Shown: one piece after another, positions 46,171-57,200 of the stretch | Layout: every line of letters begins with the position of its first letter | How positions within the stretch are numbered: the stretch's first letter is position 1 | Assembly: GCA_002917075.1 (NCBI GenBank) | Contig: NTMA01000105.1 | Span: 449-64,448 of the forward strand | Reading direction: 5' to 3' | Length of the DNA stretch: 64,000 bases | Source: Hawksworthiomyces lignivorus | Taxonomy: Eukaryota; Ascomycota; Sordariomycetes; Ophiostomatales; Ophiostomataceae | The notes under the pieces: generated by a model | The model's input: only the letters and a program-made list of their open reading frames with translations | What the model was told of the DNA's origin: nothing | The model's database searches: none | Program-made: the position numbers and the translations under genes

Positions 46171-47301
46171 TTACATCATGAACACCATGGCCGCAACGGT
46201 CGCCACGGCGGGCCACCAGCCGGCGTGCTGTAGGAGAGCGCGCATGCCGCCGGCCGCGTTGGGGCTGTCTGCGCCGCCGGCGGCCGTGGTGCCGTTTGCG
46301 AGCGTGCCGTTGATCAGCAGCGTGCTGGTGCCGTTGACGTCGCCCACGTCGATGACGCTCTTGTCGAGGCTGGCGTACGACCCGTTGCCGATCAGGTCGT
46401 TCATGTACGTGCTGTTGGTGTTGTCGTCGCAGCTGCACTCGACCGTCTCGTCGCAGCCGCAGCCGACAGCCTTGGTCTCGTTCTGGCCGGATGAGTGGTT
46501 GTAGTAGCTGTACGGGTGCGAGTAGGGATAGTAGTAGATGGGATGGTACCAGAGGCCTGGCCAGAAGGCAAGACCACCGATGGCGGCGCCGGTGAGCGCG
46601 CCGAGCGCCACGGGTGCGATGCCCGAAGGCGACCGCGAGCCGGACCGGTATGGCACAGATGCACCGCCGCTATAATACTGGCCACCGCCGTAAGAGGGCG
46701 GCGCGCCGGAGCCCGTGGTAGTCCGGCCGCCCGTGCTGGACGAAGAGGAGCCGGCACCTCTGTTGCTGCCGCTGCTACCACTGCTGCCGCTGCTGCCGCT
46801 ACTGCCGCTACTGCCACTGCCGGAAGAAGAACCACTGCCAGAAGATGAACCACCGCTGTGAAGAAAGGAAAGAGGATTGTTCAGTGATTTGGTCTCGTAC
46901 AATGATTCGTGCAACATTTGATGAAAGTGCAAAAGAGACCCGCATGAAAAAGGAATAAGAGAGAGATAAGGATCGAATAGAAGAGGGAAAATAAATTCTT
47001 ACCTGCTACCTGAGGAACTTCCACTGCCGGAACTGCCACCAGACGAGCTGCCACCTGAGGACGAACTGCCGCCGCTGCTGCTGCCGCCGCCGCCACGGCC
47101 ACCACCACCACCGCCGCCTTTGCGCCGGAACAGCTTCTCATCAGGGATGCTGGTGAGGTCGCGCGTCTCTTCGTGGTTGGCGGCGCGGAAACGCGGCGCC
47201 AGAGCGGGCGCGGCGCCCTCGACAGCCGCAGCCGGTACGGCTACAGCATGGACGAGTGGTGTCGACAGCGACACCACTGCCGTGATGAGACTGAACTTCA
47301 T
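46171..47301 (-). CDS. Secreted Ser/Gly-rich, probably GPI-anchored protein
   Basis: Exons 47003-47301 and 46171-46855 (minus, GTAAGA...TCACAG) give 327 residues. A signal peptide is clear (MKFSLITAVVSLSTPLVHAV). KLFRRKGGGG near 56-65 is a possible Kex2-type dibasic site. Gly and Ser/Gly repeats (about 62-130) follow, then a Tyr/Pro-rich stretch (PIYYYPYSHPYSYYNH), a four-Cys cluster (CGCDETVECSC) and several N-glycosylation sequons (NET, NST, NGS, NGT). The last 25 residues end in a hydrophobic tail (WWPAVATVAAMVFMM) without a basic stop, fitting GPI attachment. I recall similar uncharacterised proteins in Pezizomycotina sharing the YMNDLIGNGSYASL block (possibly DUF7732), but cannot verify it here. 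Function unknown; cell-wall or surface location is inferred. Confidence 0.82.
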
Positions 47302-49512
47302 GATGATATTGGAGCGCTTATGATCGTTGCGGATATTGTTGTGCAGTTTAGATGAAAATAAAAGAAGAGCAAAAATGTTGTTGCTGAAGATATATGACCG
47401 TGAAGGTTCTCTCTCTTTCGCTGTGCTAGCAAAAGTATTGGGTCTGGTGGTTTGAGACAAGGGTGAGACGGAGCCTTTGAGTTTAAATACTTGGCAATAA
47501 CAAACGAGAGATCTACGGACGTGACCCAGCAAAAAACAAAGTATGATGAATGGGACCCTGCTGCGGAATCAATAAGAAATTGACAACCCTTTCGAAAGGC
47601 GGAAATTGAAACTAGTCAGACAGACACAGTACAAGCCACAGGGATTGCCTCTCGGATAAGCCTAGCAAACGCTTGGCCTTCCCAGAATTCCGTCTTGGCG
47701 AGCTTGTCACCTCGACCTTTTTTTCGATCAACGTACTGCGGATATGCTCCTACGACTCTATTACGCCGTAGTGCATGCTCTACGGTAAGTTTGATTTCAC
47801 CGTATTCCACGTCCTTTTGCTCAGACGCTTTCGGATGCAAGTGAACCAGTCAAAGAGTACTCGTACGGCATCGTGCCATTGCTCTTTGTTTTTGCACGGT
47901 CCTCATTCGCTCTACTTTCCGTTTCTGCTGTCACCTCGGATATTTACCAGTAAATCTTACAGCTGCGTACATACTACGTACATACATCGTTCCTTTGAGT
48001 AAGGCATTTGCAGCAAGGGTGGGAGCAAACGACTCACTGGATGCAACAGGGACACGAGCAACACGAAAGCCCGTCACAGCAGCAAATAACAAAGACCCTG
48101 ACAGCAGCGGAGATTCCTCCTGGTCTTGGGCATGTGCTGGACCAATCAACGCGTACACATATCCGAATCTTCCTGTAATCCTAGGGGTTTTAAGCATACG
48201 TTCTATTATTCCTTCCATGTTCAGGGGGGGCGTCAGCTTTCGCTAGCGTCTCTGCATCGGCCGTGGCGTAGTACTGAGTTTGCAGGTCATCAGACGCTAA
48301 TGCCCGAAATGGTGAGAGAGAGAAATAAGGCACGCTCTCCGTAATTGCCATGTAGTTTTGTGATGCTCGTTGTTGACTGGTTGGAACTCAGCCACGCTTT
48401 AACAGACAAAGAGAGAGAAAAGCGCTGGCCATACTCCGTATAACCTCCGCACTTTGGAATCAACACACCAACGGCGATGTTCATACTCCGTATCTTCCGT
48501 GCCGGAAAGAGACAGAAGAACAGTCGACAAGCGGAATCAATCCTACAGTCACAGGTATATAGGTAGGTATACCTTGAATAACAATGCTCCTGTTTTGGAG
48601 AAGTAGAATACGAAGAACAAGCACACCGAGAAACAAGGAGCCAAGTCCACATCCAGGGCAGAATTCTGCCAACTCTCCAAGTTCCCGGTTGCGCAGGCGA
48701 AAAATGACGTCTGGTGTCGCCCAACAACCAAAGGGTCCAAATACAGTTGCCGAACCCACCGAGATTTACTGTAAAGGCACAATACTCGTTCTGAGACACG
48801 GCAGACACGGCACAAACGACAACGTGGAGACTTCGAGCGAGGGTGGCTGAGCAACAACGGTGCCACTGGCATCGCTTTAATAGCGCCTTTTTCATTGGAT
48901 TGCCAAGACCCAGCAGACTGGCGCACGGCAGCCCTCCGAGGCACATTGAGCACCAAACCAGACCTAATAAACGCTACCCAGGCTCGCCAGGCTCTCAGGT
49001 CAAACAGCATTTGACAAATAAAGTGGTTTTTCCCCGCGGAGGTTTCATTAGCACCGCCCTAATTCCTTAGGATCCTTTGTGCCCTCTACCTGAGGTATTA
49101 AGACCACTGTAACGTAGGGGTCTGTCGCCTGTTCAGACAGCCCCCTCCAGTGGCCAGATTCCACATTACAGCACTCCTTCCTGCCTTCTTTTTATGTAAT
49201 GTCCGCAGCCAAGGGCAAGGCAGAGCGCAAGGTCTCTCTGGCGATTCCACAACCAAGATCCCTTCCCTTTAATGCATATCGGATCTTGTGCACTGCACCA
49301 CACCATTCGGAATACGGAGTTGCCTTGCCCACGTATGGTGCCATCTCGTCTTGCGGAGTATCCTTGACGTTCTTGCATCGGGCGCCCGCACCGCTCTGCC
49401 GCCGACCCCCGGCAGGTTACCACTCGTGCTGTGAAGCGCCTCGCAGTCGGGCGTATCTCACCACCAAAAGACTTTCCCAGTGCAAGACGCTTGTCTTCTG
49501 CACACCGAAGCC
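47302..49512. promoter_or_regulatory. Divergent GPI-protein / ANCHR-like promoter
   Basis: This 2.2-kb spacer holds the promoters of both genes. Two exact TACTCCGTA copies lie 52 bp apart at 48432-48440 and 48484-48492, and an 8-base match lies at 49313-49320. The minus-strand frame at 48290-48946 is Cys- and Ser-rich with no recognisable domain, and is not annotated. Confidence 0.5.
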
Positions 49513-51033
49513 ATGACTGCGCCCTCGGCCTCTGACAGGAGCCTGCTCGACAGGCTCAACGCCCTGAGGCCATCGAGCGTCTCCATGGCGGGCACTTCTC
49601 AAACGTAAAGTTTCTTCAAAATTGCTAAAGCAACAGAAAAAGAAAACTGCTTTAACGTAGGAAGAAACGATCTTGAATGTTGACACAAAACTTTTGTTAT
49701 CGTGACATAAAGGCCGCATGCATCCCACCCCGTGACCAGCACAGTCGCAGGCGCTGCGGCAGCACAGAGTTCGGGCAACGGGCCGACCGGGGGCGCCTCT
49801 GCTGCTCCGGTCTCGCGCGAGGATGCTCTGGCAGCGCGACTGAAGTCGCTGCGCCACGATCGTGTCGATCCCTTGCCAGACCAATCACATGCAGAGACTG
49901 CGGTAGCAGCAGCAGAAGCAACACCAAGAGCAGTAGCAACAGCGTCTTCATCACATGCGCGAAGCTCTGCAGAAGGGAGGGGCAAAGGGGGCGGTGAGGC
50001 AAGCGGAGAAGGCGACGATGTGATGGACCTGCTGCCCCCGGTGGACGAGCAAGCGCTCGAGGACCTGCTCCTGCAGCTGGCGGCTGAGGGGATGGGCGAC
50101 GAGGACGTAGAAGGGCTGGGGGTGGAAGAAGAGGAGGACGACCACGCTCTGCTCCCGCTGCCAGACGTCCCCGCAGGGGACAACCTAGGCGACAGCAGCG
50201 AGGACGACGAGGGTGGAAGCGATGAAAAGGCTGTCGAAGATCTGCTCAAGAGCCTGGCGGGTCCGCAGGCGTCCTTGCGTCTCGACGAGGAGCCGGGACC
50301 AGGGAAGAGCGAGGGTGACTCAAAGACGAAAAAGAAAGACGGCGCGCTAGAAGATGACCCCGACGACTCTGATGGCGACGACATGGGCCCAGAGGTGGAC
50401 CGCGTCCTCGCCTCGGCCCGGGATGAAGTGGCCTGGCAGCAGCAGCAGAGCGACGAGGCGCCAGACGAGACCTTAGAGGACGACGGCGCGGCAGATGCGC
50501 CAGCAGGAGACGCAGAAGACAGAGGCGGCAGAGCCGGCGAGGACGACGGCACCGATGCCTTCCAGCTGCCGAGCGTCCCCACCGGGTTCGCCGATCCACC
50601 GCCCGACTCTTCTTCCGCGGCAAACAAAACGGGTCCCAGCGGCAAAGACGATGCCGACGGCAACGACGACGACAGCATCTCTGCCCGCCTGGCCGCCCTG
50701 CGCGGCCTGCGCGGCAAGGCAGCGGGGCTCGGCCACACGGACGCCTTTGGGCTGCCGTCGGCGCCGACGTTCCAGCCGGGCGAGGAAGAGGGCGGCGTGT
50801 TGAAGCGGGGCCACTTCGGCCACGGCCGCCGCAACTACACCGACGCCGACCAGGCCACATGGTGCATCGTCTGCCTAGAGGACGCCGCGGTGCGCTGCCT
50901 CGGCTGCAGCGACGACGACGAAGACAACGCGTACTGCATCCGCTGCTGGCGAGAGATGCACGTGGGGCCCGCTGCCGGCTTCGACGAGCGCGGGCACAAG
51001 CGGGTGTCGCTAGTGCGCCAGGGGCCGCCGTGA
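49513..51033 (+). CDS. ANCHR-like B-box protein with repeated MIT-interacting motifs
   Basis: Exons 49513-49604 and 49740-51033 (intron GTAAAG...GACCAG) give 461 residues. The C-terminal zinc finger (Cys406, 409, 417, 420, 430, 433, His438, 450; TWCIVCLEDAAVRCLGC) resembles the B-box of ANCHR/ZFYVE19, the abscission-checkpoint protein that holds VPS4 at the midbody. Three segments match the MIM1 pattern (D/E)xxLxxRLxxL(K/R): residues 8-19 (DRSLLDRLNALR), 58-69 (EDALAARLKSLR) and 341-352 (DDSISARLAALR, Ile for Leu). MIM1 binds MIT domains such as VPS4. LPDVP, LPSVP and LPSAP segments resemble the Pro-rich MIM2. The rest is acidic and disordered. The FYVE domain of animal ANCHR is absent. An ESCRT-III/VPS4 role is inferred. 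Confidence 0.85.
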
Positions 51034-51434
51034 GAAGGGCGAACAGAGGTACAAGAAGAGCACCTCTATACGCGACATGCCTTTGCAAATGTTCTTGTAT
51101 TATCCCTTTGCGTCACAGCATACCCCTTAAGCCATGAGATATACGAGTTTTTTTTTCAAGCAATATATGTATATCCCCCCCTCAGTTTTAGATGCCAATT
51201 TCGCCTGAATGCCCTCACATGCGACCCTGATTTTGTATACCATATGCACCGATCTGCCAAAAGATTCCCTCCGAAGCTCTCCCTGTCGCGTGTTTCTCCA
51301 GGGAGGCGCCACAAAGACAAAAAGCCAATGTCCAATATGTCCAATATGTCCCGCAGAAAGAAGAAACCCAAAAAGTCCTCCATAATATGATGTACAGCAA
51401 TAAAACAAAAAAAAAAAAAAAAACCATCGCATGT
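51034..51434. other. Convergent ANCHR-like / LMBD1 3' spacer
   Basis: About 400 bp between facing stop codons, with a poly-A run at 51407-51423. A 12-bp direct repeat, TGTCCAATATGTCCAATATGTCC, spans 51328-51350 as two overlapping copies. It holds both 3' UTRs; no gene is seen. Confidence 0.55.
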
Positions 51435-53219
51435 TTACGATCGTGATCCATTTGACCCGTATCCCTCTGCTCGTGTGGCGCCGTTTGACCGCCTCACGCG
51501 ACCTGTGAGATCTTCCCACGTAGCGCCGAATCGCCGACCTGTGCTTGCCAAAAGACCTTCCTCCTCGTCGTCCTCGGCCTCTTCGTCAATCTCTGCAAGG
51601 TCCAAGTGCGGCGTTCTGAACAGCGACGTGGAAAAGACGATCAAGAAGACGCCCAAGAATGCAAACTGTGCCCAGAAGTCGATGGCGCCGAACACTGGCC
51701 AGTTCAGCGTGACACGGTTCAGGAACGTCGACATCACAGTCGGCGTGCACACGTCTTTCGCTGCGCTCTCCTGGTAGGATTCCGAGCACGGCTTGATCCA
51801 GTCAGGATGGCCGCGGCAGTCCGGCTGCTCGCCGGGATGTTTCGGCGGATTCATGCAAAAAGTCTGCGTGCCGAAGCTGGCATACTGCGGCGCCACCATC
51901 ATGGCGACGGCATAGTTGATCGCCAAGATGATAAGAGCCAAGAGCACCGTAGCAATCAAGATCGCCTGCGGCGCTGTCCGACCCTTCTTGATCTGGAAAA
52001 GACGAACCCAGAGGAAGCGAATGCCAATGGCAGTGATTCCGGAAACCGAGCTGCTGAAAAAGAAGAAAACAAGCAAGGCCATGAGGACGTAATCCACGGG
52101 GAATGCTTGTGCTGTTTGCACAAATATCCAATTGATCGGCTGGAACACGTTGATGTGACCTAGAATGTACCCGCAATGCTGCTTGCAGACCGAGTTGGCG
52201 GCTTTGTCAATGCCAGTGATGAGCATGGAGACGAATATGAGGAGAGCGAGAAGAAGGAAGAAAACGCCGCCGAGAAGCTTGAGCGGCCGGAAGACGACCT
52301 GAAGCTTGTTCCACACCCGGAAGATCCAGCTGTGCCCTTCTCCTCGCGCCTCGGCTGCTAACCGTTCGCGACGGACCAGCGTGCGCTCCTCTCGCATCAG
52401 TGTTTCCAGCTCGCGGCGGTCCTTTGGTGACATGGCTTCGCGACGACCGGCGTTGCGCATCTCCAACTGTCTCTGTCGCTCGCGGTTTTGTTCTAGTGCA
52501 GAAGCGGTCGTCTGGGCGAGCTGTGGCGCGGAGATCGACGGAGCGGATTTGATGAAAGAGACCGGCAGCAGCGCCAGCCCCGCACCAGTGTAGACCACGT
52601 AGAGCAGCGTACCGAGTGTTACCAGCAGGCCCAGTCCAAACGTAAGGGCCTTTTCGCCGTTATTCTCGGCCAGCAGCTTTCGGAAATAGTCCAGATCCAG
52701 ATGCTTGCCGCCGTTGTTCGCGCCTGCTGCGGGAACAAAAAAGCCGACGAGGAAAAGAATCACAACCAAAATGACGAAGACGGCAGTGTACTTGAATGCA
52801 CTCCAAAATCTGCTGGAGATGCTGCGGCCTTCGTCTTCGTCGACCTCGTCGTATTCTTCATACAAGAAGTAGGTAAACGGAATTACAAGGAGACACAGAA
52901 GCGCATCGAGACTATAGAGCGAGTAGTAGGCGACCTTGAGAGTAAAGAGGATGCTCTCCACATGTTCGGGAGTCGCCCAATCCTTTTTGGCGCCGAGAGA
53001 GGTGGATGTGGTAGCAGAGACAAGGGCGATGTCGACGGGAAGCAGGAAGACGGTTGCGAGGAGCGATGTGATGCTGATGATTGCGACGGCGCTAACAATA
53101 GCAGATCGGTCGCGGGGTGCTTGCCAGGTAAATGTCGTGATGACAGCCGCAAGCAGCGCCAGGCTGACGGCCACTGCATAGGCAACCCAGATCAAGCTGG
53201 TTCGAAGCAAGCCAGCCAT
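51435..53219 (-). CDS. LMBD1: LMBR1-domain membrane protein (LMBD1, lysosomal cobalamin transporter family)
   Basis: Vacuolar/lysosomal multi-pass protein; the animal member exports cobalamin from lysosomes, and the fungal role is unproven. Intronless, 594 residues. About nine membrane helices are visible, starting with [20 protein letters not shown] and [20 protein letters not shown]. The family block [20 protein letters not shown] is followed by [16 protein letters not shown] central soluble loop (about residues 230-300) is Arg/Glu-rich and coiled-coil-like ([17 protein letters not shown]). The C-terminal tail has an acidic cluster ([15 protein letters not shown]) that could act as a vacuolar sorting signal. 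Met at 53219 (MAGLLRTSL) was chosen because it directly precedes helix 1; the in-frame extension to 53504 looks like leader. Confidence 0.93.
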   Translation of the reverse strand: MAGLLRTSLIWVAYAVAVSLALLAAVITTFTWQAPRDRSAIVSAVAIISITSLLATVFLLPVDIALVSATTSTSLGAKKDWATPEHVESILFTLKVAYYSLYSLDALLCLLVIPFTYFLYEEYDEVDEDEGRSISSRFWSAFKYTAVFVILVVILFLVGFFVPAAGANNGGKHLDLDYFRKLLAENNGEKALTFGLGLLVTLGTLLYVVYTGAGLALLPVSFIKSAPSISAPQLAQTTASALEQNRERQRQLEMRNAGRREAMSPKDRRELETLMREERTLVRRERLAAEARGEGHSWIFRVWNKLQVVFRPLKLLGGVFFLLLALLIFVSMLITGIDKAANSVCKQHCGYILGHINVFQPINWIFVQTAQAFPVDYVLMALLVFFFFSSSVSGITAIGIRFLWVRLFQIKKGRTAPQAILIATVLLALIILAINYAVAMMVAPQYASFGTQTFCMNPPKHPGEQPDCRGHPDWIKPCSESYQESAAKDVCTPTVMSTFLNRVTLNWPVFGAIDFWAQFAFLGVFLIVFSTSLFRTPHLDLAEIDEEAEDDEEEGLLASTGRRFGATWEDLTGRVRRSNGATRAEGYGSNGSRS

Positions 53220-54244
53220 ACTGACAGAACTTGAAGAGAGGAAAAGCAAGTCGTTGGAGCGAGTTGTGAATTGCGGGCTCGAAATTTGGCAGCTTGCAGA
53301 GCAGTGCTTCGCAAAGAACGGAAGAAGCCAAGCACCGTGTATTGGACGGAGATCGATAGGATTCAAAAGATAGGAGACTAAGTATTTAGAGTTAAACAAG
53401 TCGCAGCTTAGTGGCACAGCCGAGTCATGTTGATTTCGTCTCGGAAGATGCGTTGGAATGCACGCTTGATGTTTTGTTGTGTGCTGTCGTGGTTGGCAAG
53501 GCAAAGGCGATTAATTGACAGGACAAGACGAGTGATGGAATGAGAGGAGAATTGAACACGAGATGTTTTTACACGTGCGTGTAAGATGGCGAGAGAGAGA
53601 GAGAGAGGCTCTCAAAAAGCTCCAATGGCGTTGAGGCAGAGGAGGGGAAGTCAGGAATTTAGGCGTTGAAGTGCGGATGCAGGAAAAAGTGCGTTGTTCG
53701 TTGTCCACGCCTTCCCAAACCAAAGAAAACGCGAGCTTTTTAAGGCTTAAGCCTATGATCGTGCCTTCCCTCCTTTCCGCTCTCCCTTAACACGCCAAAC
53801 AAGGTTTCAGGTCGTGACGCAATGGAGTCGCTTGCTCCTGCAGTTTCCTGTCTACTGGAGACGAGCTATTGTGGGGCAAAACGGCAGCTTTCGGATAACG
53901 TAAGCCAGGGCGTAGATCCAAAATAGGTTTAGGGACATCGATAGTTGTCCCGCATTAGTGCATAATTGAAGACGCTGGGGCCAATCATTGTGCTCGACGG
54001 CAAGTCCGTTCGCGTTTCCTCAGTCTCTTTTTGGCGGCCTGGACTTTAGTGCGTCGCGATACTTCATTTTTGCTATGCGTACGGCCTCTCTCTTCTTCGC
54101 CGTATAACCATATAACCATACTGTTCTAGCAGCCATTGCGTTTCCATACACTTTTCCCTGTATTTTGGCTTCTGGTGCGCGACCGTCTTGCTGCAGTGAC
54201 AATCGGCGGACGACGAACATGGTCGTCCACTGCGCCGGACAACA
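53220..54244. promoter_or_regulatory. Divergent LMBD1 / CFT1 promoter
   Basis: This 1-kb spacer separates two start codons. It has a GAGAGA run (53590-53606) and a direct repeat of ATAACCAT (54105-54119). No gene is supported in it. Confidence 0.55.
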
Positions 54245-57200
54245 ATGCAGTGCTACACAGAGCTAACGCCGCCTACGGCGGTCACGCACTCGCTCACGCT
54301 CCCCCTGACCTCTGCGCGCAGCAACAACCTCGTCGTTGCAAAGTCGTCTCTGCTCCAGGTCTTCACGACCAAGTCTATCTCGGCCGATCTCGACGCCCAG
54401 CCGGCCGCCAGCTCCACCACCCAGGCCCCTTATGCAGCTGGCCTGTCTTATGACAGCCGCATCGGCAACGATGACGGCGGGGGGCTCGAAGCCTCGTTTC
54501 TCGGCGGCGACTCATCTTTGCTTCGCTCAGACCGCGGAATCCTCACAAAACTGGTTTTGGTTGCCGAATTTTCACTTGCTGGCACCGTGACAGGTCTCGC
54601 CCGAATCAAGATTGCGGGCACGAAGTCGGGCGGCGAGGCGCTGCTTCTAGCCTTTAAAGATGCGCGGCTCAGTCTAGTCGAGTGGGACCCTGAGCGCAAC
54701 GACATTTCCACGATCTCTATTCACTACTACGAGCAAGACGAGCTCCAGGGAGCGCCGTGGGCAGCGCCGCTGAGCGACTATGTCAACTTCCTCGTGGCCG
54801 ACCCGGGCAGCCGCTGCGCTGCGCTCAAGTTCGGCGCAAGGAACCTGGCCATCCTCCCCTTCCGGCAGGCCGATGAGGAAGACATCGACATGGAGGACTG
54901 GGATGAGGAGCTCGATGGGCCGCGGCCGGCAAAAGACACCTCCGCCGCTGTCGTTACGGGGCCCGAAGGGAACATCGAAGACACGCCGTTTGCGCCGTCG
55001 TTCGTCTTGCGCCTCTCTAACCTGGACCCGACTCTGCTTCACCCGGTGCACCTTGCCTTCTTGCATGAGTACCGCGAGCCGACTTTCGGTATTCTGTCCT
55101 CTTCCGTGTCCGCATCCACCGTGCTCGGCCGCCGCGACCGGCTGTCGTACATGGTGTTCACCCTCGATCTGCAGCAGAAGGCCTCCACCACTATCCTCTC
55201 CGTTTCGGGCCTGCCCCAGGATCTTTTCCGTGTCTTTCCTATTCCCTCGCCCATTGGCGGCGCCCTGCTCATGGGCACCAATGAGCTGATTCACATCGAC
55301 CAGTCTGGCAGGGCGAACGGCGTGGCCGTGAATCCCTTTACCAAGCAGTGCACCTCCTTTGGCCTAGCCGACCAGTCGGATCTAGCCCTGCACCTGGAGG
55401 GCAGCAACATCGAGGTGCTGTCCGCAGAAGCAGGCGAGCTGCTTCTCGTACTGCACGACGGTCAGCTGGCGATCGTATCACTCCTTCTCGATGGTCGCAG
55501 CGTTTCCGGCGTCAGCATCAAAATGGTGTCCAAGGAGGCGGGCGGCGAGATTCTTCTCTCCGGCGTTGCGAGCCTCAGCCGCGTCGGCCGACAGACGCTG
55601 TTTGCCGGCAGCGAGCAGGCGGATTCGGTCATGTTCGGCTGGTCGCGGAAGCAGGGCCAGACGGCGCGGCGGAAGCCCCGAGCGAGCGTCGCCGGCCTGG
55701 ACCTGGGCGCGGGCGACGAGTACTTTGCCGACGGGCGCGAAGAGGGCGAAGAGCTGGAAGACGAAGACGACGAGGGCGACGACGACGACCTATACGGCGA
55801 CGGCCCGTCCACGACGCAGCCGTCCGAGCTGGGCGGCGGCTCGGGGCGCGGCGGTGGCGATCTGAGCTTCCGCGTGCACGACAAGCTGATCAGCATCGCG
55901 CCGATCCGAGACATGACGTTTGGCAAGCCGCCCGCTCCCGGGGAGGCGGCCGCGCAGCGCGACGCCGAGAGCAAGATCCGCAGCGAGCTGAACCTGGCCT
56001 GCGCTGTCGGCCGCGACCGGGCAGGGGCGCTGGCGCTCCTCTCGCGGGAGATCGACCCCGAGCCGATCGGCATCTTTGCGTTCCCCGAAGCGCACGCCAT
56101 GTGGACGGTGTGCGCCTCCAAGCCGATCCCCAAGACGATCCAAGGCGAAAAGGGCGGCGCCACTGTCGGCGACGACTACGAGTCGCCGGCCCAGTACGAC
56201 AAGTTCTTGATCGTCGCCAAGGAAGACGACGACGGCTTTGAGACGTCCGACGTCTATGCCGTCACCGCCACGGGCTTTGAAAAGCTCACCGGCACGGAGT
56301 TTGAGCCGGCCGCCGGCTTCACCGTCCAGACAGGGACAATGGGCAGGCACAAGCGCATCATCCAGGTCCTCAAGTCCGAGGTGCGCTGCTACGACGGAGG
56401 TATGTTTTGTTCCCACGGCGCCCGTATATGACATTTTGCTCTCGCACTAACAGTCCAATCCAGATCTCGGACTTTCGCAGATCCTGCCGATGGTTGACGA
56501 GGATACCGGCGCAGAGCCTCGGGTGCTCAGCGCCAGCATCGCAGACCCGTATCTGCTTCTGATCCGCGACGACTCCAGTGCCGTCGTCGTGGAAATGAAC
56601 AAGGACTTTGAGCTGGAAGAGCTCGAGAGAGAGGACGAGACGCTCACGTCAACCAAATGGGTAGCGGGCTGCCTCTACAACGACACAACGGGCATTTTTA
56701 CAAAAGGCGCGAAGTCGGGTGAAAATATCGTCGCCTTCTTATTCAGCGCCACGGGGAAATTCTATGTCAGTATTGAATCTACTCTACAGCACTTTGGATT
56801 TTTTTTTTTTTTCAGTTTGCTGGCGTGTGTATACTAATAAGGCGTGCTGCTCTTAGATTTATTCGCTTCCCAGTCTGAAGCAGCTTTATGTGGCGGACGG
56901 CCTCAGCTACGTGCCGCCGCTGTTTTCAGCTGATTACACGGCACGGCGTGGCACTGCGAAAGAGTCGGTCACAGAGATTTTGGTCGCCGACCTGGGAGAC
57001 GCAGTAGCTACGTCACCGTATCTGATCTTGCGTCACGCAAATGACGACTTGACAATCTACCAGCCTCTCCGGACGCCTTCGACTTTAGACAGCCTGGCGG
57101 AGAGCCTCCGCTTTTTGAAAATACCCAACGGCGCCTTTGCTAAGAGCCACGTTGCCGCCCAGCAAGACGACACGACGTCACAGCTGCGCGACATGCCACT

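Noticed and set aside
48290..48946. 218-codon minus-strand frame between the GPI-type and ANCHR-like genes
   Set aside because: Ser/Cys/Arg-rich, no domain or signal, overlaps the dispersed TACTCCGTA words; likely chance.
53220..53504. N-terminal extension of LMBD1 by an upstream in-frame Met
   Set aside because: The extra residues lack similarity to the family, whose N-terminus begins just before helix 1; treated as leader.
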